This document shows, one piece after another, positions 1 through 4,380 of a stretch of DNA of 7,531 nt. This DNA is from Treponema sp. GTDB lineage: Bacteria > Spirochaetota > Spirochaetia > Treponematales > Treponemataceae. The translations under genes and the position numbers were made by a program. The stretch lies in NCBI GenBank assembly GCA_017614655.1, contig JAGABO010000092.1, forward strand, positions 1 through 7,531. The letters are read 5' to 3'. Within the stretch, counting starts at the first letter, position 1, and the number at the start of each line of letters is the position of its first letter. Under the pieces are notes generated by a model, which saw nothing but the letters and a program-made list of their open reading frames with translations, ran no database searches and was not told where the DNA came from.

Positions 1-11
1 ATATACCCCTG

Positions 12-31
12 TTTATTACCAAGGTAATAAA
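12..31. repeat. Near-perfect dyad upstream of purC
   Basis: TTTATTACC, two unpaired A residues, then GGTAATAAA form a 9+9 bp inverted repeat. The spacing is too tight for a comfortable RNA hairpin, and no T-run follows, so a protein-binding site is more likely than a terminator. It lies about 60 bp upstream of the proposed purC -35. It may instead belong to the gene to the left of the window, which is not visible. The regulator is unknown. Confidence 0.55.
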
Positions 32-90
32 TTCCTGCACTGAAAAAAACTTAAAAAGTGTGCTGTTTAAACTTCTCTACCCGCCCCCTG

Positions 91-119
91 TTCCCATAAA
101 ATCATTAAAACGCTAAAAT
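91..119 (+). promoter_or_regulatory. Probable sigma-70 promoter of purC
   Basis: TTCCCA (91-96; 4 of 6 matches to TTGACA), a 17-bp spacer, then TAAAAT (114-119; 5 of 6 matches to TATAAT). Predicted initiation near 126 would give a leader of about 29 nt. The -10 lies inside the small inverted repeat at 111-123. This is pattern matching only, and AT-rich DNA produces such matches by chance. Confidence 0.45.
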
Positions 120-123
120 AGCG
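111..123. repeat. Inverted repeat CGCTA-AAA-TAGCG over the purC -10
   Basis: A perfect 5+5 bp inverted repeat with a 3-base centre covers the proposed -10 hexamer TAAAAT and ends 31 bases before the purC start codon. This is where a repressor operator would sit. It could also form a weak hairpin in a transcript started further upstream. The binding protein is unknown. Confidence 0.5.
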
Positions 124-154
124 CAAAGAAAATGAATTTTCGAGGAGATTCAAA

Positions 155-994
155 ATGAAAAAAATCATAAGCGGAAAAGTCCGTGAAGTTTACGATCTTG
201 AAGACGGACGCATGGTCATTGTAACAACAGACCGCATAAGTGCATTCGATGTTATTCTTCCAACCCTCATCAAAGACAAGGGTAAAGTTCTTAATGCACT
301 TTCTAATTTCTGGTTCAAGTATACAGACGGCATCGTAAAGAACCACATGATTTCTTCTGACCTTAACGACATGCCGGAAGAGTTCAGAAAACCTGAATAC
401 GAAGGCCGCACAATTCTCGTAAAAAAACTTAATATGATTCCTTATGAAGTTATCGTACGCGGATACATGTTCGGTTCAATGTATGAAGCTTACAAAAAGG
501 GAGAACCTTTCCTCGGACACAGTTTTACAAAAGAATACAAGCAGGCAGAAAAGCTTGACGAACCGATTGTTACCCCTTCAACAAAAGCTGCAGAAGGACA
601 CGACATTAACGTAACATTTGAATACATGAAGAATGACCTTGGTGCAGACCTCGCAGAAAAAATCAGGGCAGCAGCTCTTTCTGTTTACAAAAAATGCTAC
701 GAGCATGCATATAAAAACGGAATCATTATCGCAGATACAAAGTTTGAATTCGGTCTTGATGAAAACGGAGAACTCATTCTTGCAGATGAAGTCCTTACTC
801 CTGATTCAAGCCGCTTCTGGAACCTGGAGAACTACAAGGAAGGAACAAGTCCTGCAAGCTATGACAAGCAGTTCATCCGCGACTGGCTCAAGGAAAACAA
901 GCTTGACGGAAAAGCCGACATTCAGATTCCGGCAGAAATTGCAGAAAAGACAAGCGAACTTTATCACGAGTGCGAGAAGCGCATTGTAAAATAA
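155..994 (+). CDS. purC: Phosphoribosylaminoimidazole-succinocarboxamide synthase (SAICAR synthase)
   Basis: Joins aspartate to CAIR using ATP to make SAICAR in cytosolic de novo IMP synthesis. At 279 residues it is the longer, yeast ADE1-like form rather than the roughly 237-residue E. coli form. Visible motifs in order: GKVREVY (7-13) in the nucleotide-binding N-terminal lobe, TDRISAFD (25-32), VRGYMFGS (101-108), PSTKAAEGHD (141-150), IADTKFEFG (192-200), DEVLTPDSSRFW (211-222; classic family signature) and SYDKQFIRDWL (235-245). The ATG has AGGAG at 143-147, seven bases upstream, which fixes the start. It is first in a two-gene unit with the pseudouridine synthase that begins one base after its stop. 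A dyad over the probable -10 suggests transcriptional control. The family assignment is essentially certain. It lies in a different unit from purE-purF, about 2.9 kb away. Confidence 0.97.
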   Translation: MKKIISGKVREVYDLEDGRMVIVTTDRISAFDVILPTLIKDKGKVLNALSNFWFKYTDGIVKNHMISSDLNDMPEEFRKPEYEGRTILVKKLNMIPYEVIVRGYMFGSMYEAYKKGEPFLGHSFTKEYKQAEKLDEPIVTPSTKAAEGHDINVTFEYMKNDLGADLAEKIRAAALSVYKKCYEHAYKNGIIIADTKFEFGLDENGELILADEVLTPDSSRFWNLENYKEGTSPASYDKQFIRDWLKENKLDGKADIQIPAEIAEKTSELYHECEKRIVK

Positions 995-995
995 A

Positions 996-1757
996 GTGGA
1001 CTCTTTTTCTGAGCGCCTTGATGACGTTCTGTCGCGCAGGGGATTTGCAACCTACAGAAGGATACGCAAATTCCTTACGCGGCATACGCTCACAATAAAC
1101 GGTCAGCGCGCACTAACCGGCGGAACACGTGTAAATCTTTTTTCTGACACAATTCTTATTGACGAAAAACCTTCCGGACTTTTTCCAGACACCTTTATAA
1201 TGATGAATAAACCTTCGGGCTACATCTGTTCTTCGAAAGAAGATCCTCAAAAATCATTTCCAACAGTATATTCACTTCTTGACGATGAGATTTTAAATAC
1301 ACAAAACAATCTTACGCTTCATACGATAGGACGACTGGACACAGATACAGAGGGGCTTTTAATTTTTACGACAAACGGCGATTTTTCTCACAGGGTATGC
1401 ATGCCGGAATTTCACGTTAAAAAAACTTACAGAATTATTTTAAAAGAAAAAGTTTCCGAAGAAGAACAGGCACGGTATATAAAGGAATGTGCAGCCGGAT
1501 TTTTTTTACCGCGTGAATGGAATTCAAAAGGCTTTACCTGTAAACCTTCCGAGTTAAAATTCAACAGTGATAGCGAATGTGAACTTACAATCTCGGAAGG
1601 AAAATTTCATCAGGTTAAGCGTATGATTCTGCAGCTGGGAAATTCAGTTGCAGAATTAAAACGCCTGAGTATGGGAAATCTTTTTTTAGATAAAAGCTTA
1701 CAGCCGGGTCAATGGCGTAACATGACAGAAAAAGAAATCTGCAGTGTCCTCGCATGA
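996..1757 (+). CDS. rsuA: RsuA-family 16S rRNA pseudouridine synthase
   Basis: Predicted to isomerise a uridine in rRNA to pseudouridine; E. coli RsuA modifies U516 of 16S rRNA. The 253 residues comprise an S4 RNA-binding domain (about 4-60), a linker with NKPSGYICS (71-79), the catalytic motif GRLDTDTEGLL (112-122; nucleophile Asp115), and the C-terminal EGKFHQVKRM motif (201-210). The end (LKRLSMGNL, PGQW, TEKEI) resembles RsuA more than RluB, RluE or RluF, but the exact target uridine cannot be read from sequence. The start is GTG at 996: an in-frame stop at 987-989 blocks anything earlier, and the S4 domain begins at once. There is no convincing Shine-Dalgarno (only GAGAAG 16 bases upstream), and the purC stop ends one base before, so translation probably depends on reinitiation after purC. 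The gene converges on the DUF799 lipoprotein gene with an 11-base gap and no terminator seen. Confidence 0.88.
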   Translation: MDSFSERLDDVLSRRGFATYRRIRKFLTRHTLTINGQRALTGGTRVNLFSDTILIDEKPSGLFPDTFIMMNKPSGYICSSKEDPQKSFPTVYSLLDDEILNTQNNLTLHTIGRLDTDTEGLLIFTTNGDFSHRVCMPEFHVKKTYRIILKEKVSEEEQARYIKECAAGFFLPREWNSKGFTCKPSELKFNSDSECELTISEGKFHQVKRMILQLGNSVAELKRLSMGNLFLDKSLQPGQWRNMTEKEICSVLA

Positions 1758-1768
1758 CTCAACATCTT

Positions 1769-2458
1769 TTATCTTGAAGTAGAAAGATTTACCCTTGTAC
1801 CCATTGCACCTTCAGCACCATCAGCTCCGTGCATCGGATGATACTTACCGAAAGGAAGGTCGCTTAAAGCTGAATTATTGCAGCTTCTTGCAACAGGAAC
1901 ATAATCAGTTACAGCAGTCTTAACTGCATCTGCAGCAGCAACTACAAGTGCACCTAAGAGTCCGCCGCCGCTTGCACTTACACCGGTTGAAGTATCACAT
2001 CTGATTGTAGCATCGCGGTTAAATACAACTTCGTTTGTCTTTGTTGACTTAAAGATGTATTCAACTTCGATTATGATTGTTGAACCAATATATGATTTAT
2101 CCCAGGACTTAATTACAGTAAAGATTGCAACATCTGCCCCGAACATATCCTTAAACTTCTTTAAGTCTCCGTTCATGAACATTTCTGAATCATAAGCGCT
2201 TTCTTTCTGTAAAGTTGCAAGTGTCATTGCAGGAGGAAGTACATAGTATCCGGCTTCTGCTACCGGTACGCTCATTGTTGTATAAAAATAATCCTTTGCA
2301 TCTGCCGCAGTACTGTTGTTAATCGGCGGCATAATAAGCATTACGAGCGGATCCTCTTCATACATTTTAGGAAATGCGAGATTTTTTGTAGTTCCACAAG
2401 AAGCGAAAATTAAGGCAGAGAAAACTGCTGCCAGTGTTATGATAGCTGACTTTTTCAT
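1769..2458 (-). CDS. DUF799 / GNA1162-family lipoprotein
   Basis: A 229-residue predicted lipoprotein, third in a CsgG-DUF4810-DUF799 cassette. A basic start, a hydrophobic stretch and FASC give acylation at Cys21 (relaxed, spirochaete-like lipobox). The mature part begins CGTTKN. Family traits: VMLIMPPINNST (39-50), an alpha/beta region through GADVAIFTVIKSWDKS (107-122), a beta-rich stretch with EVEYIFKSTKTNEVVF (131-146), a Gly/Ala-rich segment (about 161-180), and LPFGKYHP (201-208). A tail after 210 (GADGAEGAMGTRVN) appears to extend beyond the usual family end. GNA1162 of Neisseria is a surface-exposed vaccine candidate with a TolB-N-like fold; the molecular role is not established. The ATG overlaps the DUF4810 stop by one base (TAATG) and has GAGG eight bases upstream, so the two are translationally coupled. 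It ends 11 bases from the opposing rsuA-like gene. Confidence 0.85.
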   Translation of the reverse strand: MKKSAIITLAAVFSALIFASCGTTKNLAFPKMYEEDPLVMLIMPPINNSTAADAKDYFYTTMSVPVAEAGYYVLPPAMTLATLQKESAYDSEMFMNGDLKKFKDMFGADVAIFTVIKSWDKSYIGSTIIIEVEYIFKSTKTNEVVFNRDATIRCDTSTGVSASGGGLLGALVVAAADAVKTAVTDYVPVARSCNNSALSDLPFGKYHPMHGADGAEGAMGTRVNLSTSR

Positions 2459-2817
2459 TATTCATACCTCTTTAAAATACTTCCTACGAAAGTTGCAGAT
2501 TCAGGATAAAGTTCCATTTCTTTTGCAAGCATTGCTTTTCCTTCTTCCACCTTTCCGCTCTGTAAAAGCATCCAGCCATAATCAGCATAAATTCCCGGTG
2601 GAACAATACCGCGGGTTTCTTTCTGCTTTTCGATAATTTTCTGATAAGTTTCTGCAAGTTCTTTAACAGATTCCTCATCAGCATCCTTCATGGCATGATA
2701 ATAGTCTTCCTGATAATCATACCAGCTGTACAGTTTTGTCGTGCCGCAGGAAAGTGCAAGAAATGCTAATCCCGAGGCAACTGCAAGCTTAATCCCATTA
2801 ACCAATGTTTTTTTCAT
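2458..2817 (-). CDS. DUF4810-family small lipoprotein
   Basis: Middle gene of the lipoprotein cassette: 119 residues, predicted acylation at Cys24 (ALSC), mature start CGTTKLYSWYDY. It matches DUF4810 (COG4259) throughout: Y-x-W-Y-D-Y near the mature N-terminus (30-35), a helical segment with KELAETYQKIIEKQ (52-65), VPPGIYADYGWMLLQSGK (72-89; TPR-like helix pair), and EMELYPESATF (100-110). The start is placed at the ATG at 2817, not the in-frame ATG at 2832, because AGGAG (2829-2825) lies inside the first codons of the longer frame at ideal spacing to 2817. The longer version would also put five extra residues (MRRQL) before a normal signal peptide. The CsgG stop is 15 bases upstream, and the DUF799 start overlaps this stop by one base. 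Function is unknown; the TPR-like segment suggests protein-protein contact with the other two members. Confidence 0.86.
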   Translation of the reverse strand: MKKTLVNGIKLAVASGLAFLALSCGTTKLYSWYDYQEDYYHAMKDADEESVKELAETYQKIIEKQKETRGIVPPGIYADYGWMLLQSGKVEEGKAMLAKEMELYPESATFVGSILKRYE

Positions 2818-2824
2818 CAGCTGT

Positions 2825-2829
2825 CTCCT
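2825..2829 (-). promoter_or_regulatory. Ribosome binding site that fixes the DUF4810 start
   Basis: AGGAG on the - strand, seven bases before the ATG at 2817. It lies within codons 2-3 of the longer frame starting at 2832, so the longer start would have its Shine-Dalgarno downstream of its own ATG. This is the reason for choosing 2817. Confidence 0.85.
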
Positions 2830-2832
2830 CAT

Positions 2833-3774
2833 TTATTTATCCTGGATAACATAGTTAGAAAGCTTTGAAGAATCAACAGAACCTTCAACAAATTCAACGA
2901 TGGAATATTCATCCATTACAGTTGAACCGCCTGTCATAAGAACAGAAACTTTTCCAACCAGTTTTCCCGGAAGTTCAATCATAATACCGGTCTGCGGATT
3001 TTTAACACTCTTTCCTTTTTCGTAAACAGACAGTACCGAACCGGTTTTTACTCCCTGCTTTTCTCCTCCCGCGATGATAATTCCGTCTGCATCATACGAC
3101 AGGAAATAAGACTTCCACGGTCTGTCCATACAAGTCTTTTCTATATTATCTACAAGCTTTTCGATTGCAGCAGAAATTGCCTTATCGCTAAGAGTTGCAT
3201 CATAGCCCTGAACTCCACCCATGCCTAAGGTTGTAGATGATTCAGTTTCGGCTTCTCCCTTTCCTTCTTCTGAATAAACAATCTGACCGGTCCTTACATC
3301 AACCAGGCGGATATTAACTGCGGCTTCGACAGTCTGCTTCTTGCTTCTTGTCATAAAGCCAACTTCACCGGTTGTTTTTCTTCCAAACTCTGTGATTGAA
3401 CCGATGATGAGATAATCAGCAGGAACCTTCTGAACCCCGGCAGAATAATTCTGAACTTCTGCCTGAATCTTGTCTGAATCAACTCTTTCGAGAAGAACAA
3501 ATTTTCCTCTTGCAGTCAGTTTTGCAGAAAGAACATCTACAGCCTGTTTTCCAAGCGGATCATTCTCTTTGTCATAAAATGCACCCTTTGCGTATTCGGT
3601 TTCGTTTGAAAACCTTGCGATGGCAACAGTGCGCTTAAGTCCCTGATAATCCTGAACTCCGGCTTCCTGATTTAAACCGCTTTCGACTTTTGAAACATTC
3701 GTTACTGCAGTAGAACCGCAGCCTGCGAGAATTGAAGCAGCAAGAACCGTCAGTAAAAGTTTTGAAATTTTCAT
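2833..3774 (-). CDS. CsgG/HfaB-family lipoprotein with FlgT-like C-terminal region
   Basis: First gene of the lipoprotein cassette, 313 residues. The signal peptide ends in LAGC, giving acylation at Cys19, mature CGSTAV. Residues about 48-212 form a CsgG domain: TVAIARFSNET (49-59), KFVLLERVDSDKIQAE (91-106), ADYLIIGSITEFG (119-131), and VNIRLVDVRTGQIVY (153-167) with the segments that in E. coli CsgG build the barrel hairpins (about 132-155 and 168-200). Residues about 219-297 (DGIIIAGGEKQGVKTGSVLSV and following) resemble the C-terminal domain of flagellar FlgT. CsgG is the curli secretion pore, but no curli subunit genes are here, so curli export should not be assumed. The ATG has GAGGG only four bases upstream. 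The gene is divergent from purE across 94 bp. Whether it forms a pore cannot be judged from sequence. Confidence 0.88.
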   Translation of the reverse strand: MKISKLLLTVLAASILAGCGSTAVTNVSKVESGLNQEAGVQDYQGLKRTVAIARFSNETEYAKGAFYDKENDPLGKQAVDVLSAKLTARGKFVLLERVDSDKIQAEVQNYSAGVQKVPADYLIIGSITEFGRKTTGEVGFMTRSKKQTVEAAVNIRLVDVRTGQIVYSEEGKGEAETESSTTLGMGGVQGYDATLSDKAISAAIEKLVDNIEKTCMDRPWKSYFLSYDADGIIIAGGEKQGVKTGSVLSVYEKGKSVKNPQTGIMIELPGKLVGKVSVLMTGGSTVMDEYSIVEFVEGSVDSSKLSNYVIQDK

Positions 3775-3810
3775 AATACCCTCTTTTTTAATCTGTTATT
3801 CTAGTTTTTA

Positions 3811-3839
3811 CATATATCATAATAAAAGACTTCTTGCAA
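3811..3839 (-). promoter_or_regulatory. Candidate promoter of the lipoprotein cassette
   Basis: On the - strand, TTGCAA (3839-3834) is followed by a 17-bp spacer and TATATG (3816-3811), with initiation predicted near 3804 and a leader of about 30 nt. The -35 is shared with the proposed purE promoter because TTGCAA is self-complementary and lies in the 12-bp palindrome. The -10 is a modest match. Confidence 0.4.
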
Positions 3840-3842
3840 GAA
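3831..3842. repeat. Perfect 12-bp palindrome in the divergent purE/csgG region
   Basis: TTCTTGCAAGAA reads the same on both strands. It lies 27 bp before the purE ATG and 57 bp before the CsgG-family ATG, over the -35 elements proposed for both directions. This is the geometry of an operator able to co-regulate two divergent genes. No known regulator is recognised. Confidence 0.6.
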
Positions 3843-3863
3843 ACAGCCTCTTTGTGATATTTT
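3834..3863 (+). promoter_or_regulatory. Candidate purE-purF promoter, possibly giving a leaderless mRNA
   Basis: TTGCAA (3834-3839), an 18-bp spacer, then TATTTT (3858-3863); GATATT (3856-3861) with a 16-bp spacer is the alternative. The -10 ends only five bases before the ATG at 3869, so transcription would begin at or next to the start codon. This fits the absence of any Shine-Dalgarno sequence before purE. A promoter further upstream is not excluded. Confidence 0.4.
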
Positions 3864-3868
3864 AAGTT

Positions 3869-4363
3869 ATGAAAGTTGCAATCTTTTTCGGTTCAAAATC
3901 CGATACAGAAACAATGAAAAAGGCCGCCGCTATTCTCGAAGAATTCGGCGTGGAGTTCAAGTCCTACATTATCTCTGCTCACAGGGCAGGTGCACTTCTT
4001 GTAAAGACAATCAGACAGGTTGAATCTGATGGCTGCGAAGTTATCATTGCCGGTGCAGGTTTAAGCGCAGCACTTCCAGGTGTTATTGCAGGAAATACGG
4101 TTCTTCCGGTTGTGGGAGTTCCTCTTGAATGTGTCACTCCCGGAGTTTCAAACGGTCTTGGCGGAATGGATGCCCTTCTTTCCGTTGTACAGATGCCGCC
4201 GCAGATTCCTGTTGCAAGTGTGGGAATCAACAACTCAAAGAATGCTGCTTATCTTGCACTCGAAATTCTTGGAATCAAATATCCCGAAATCAAACAGAAA
4301 CTTATGGACTTCCGCGCAAAACTTTCAAAAGATGCAGAAAGCGGAATAGACATCAAATTATAG
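3869..4363 (+). CDS. purE: Class-I-like PurE (N5-CAIR mutase / AIR carboxylase catalytic subunit)
   Basis: A cytosolic enzyme producing CAIR for PurC, 164 residues. The N-terminal GSKSD (8-12) is the phosphate-binding turn; SAHR (36-39) carries the probable catalytic His38; AGAGLSAALPGVIAG (61-75) and VVQMPPQIPVASVGIN (106-121) are class-I-type. SAHR and AGAG-x-x-A-A-LPG point to class I, which normally works with PurK, rather than class II (SAHK), the type described for Treponema denticola. No purK is in the window. Two oddities: SAHR is followed by AG rather than the usual TP, and the loop after GVPL (residues 87-95, ECVTPGVSN by motif) looks about six residues longer than in E. coli PurE. 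The ATG has no Shine-Dalgarno; a -10-like element directly upstream suggests leaderless expression. purF follows 17 bases after the stop, as an operon. Family certain; class and exact reaction less so. Confidence 0.93.
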   Translation: MKVAIFFGSKSDTETMKKAAAILEEFGVEFKSYIISAHRAGALLVKTIRQVESDGCEVIIAGAGLSAALPGVIAGNTVLPVVGVPLECVTPGVSNGLGGMDALLSVVQMPPQIPVASVGINNSKNAAYLALEILGIKYPEIKQKLMDFRAKLSKDAESGIDIKL

Positions 4364-4380
4364 TTAAAAGGTAAAAACTT

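Noticed and set aside
65..72. GTTTAAAC 8-bp palindrome upstream of purC
   Set aside because: Too short and A/T-rich to distinguish from chance without conservation data.
1..154. A purine riboswitch in the purC leader
   Set aside because: With the probable start near 126 the leader is about 29 nt, and no purine-riboswitch stem or junction pattern is visible in 1-154.
113..411. Antisense frames over the purC start
   Set aside because: They overlap conserved purC codons and the purC promoter, and show no recognisable domain or translation signal.
1764..1788. ATCTTT...AAAGAT inverted repeat at the rsuA-like/DUF799 junction as a terminator
   Set aside because: Six A/T-rich pairs with a 13-base loop, no GC core and no proper T-run; lies inside the DUF799 3' coding end.
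2833..3774. Curli secretion locus reading of the CsgG-family gene
   Set aside because: No csgA, csgB, csgE or csgF homologues are nearby, and the C-terminal FlgT-like extension is not found in E. coli CsgG.
3979..4374. Alternative open frames on both strands inside purE
   Set aside because: Shadows of purE with no ribosome binding sites or recognisable products; PurE itself is unambiguous.
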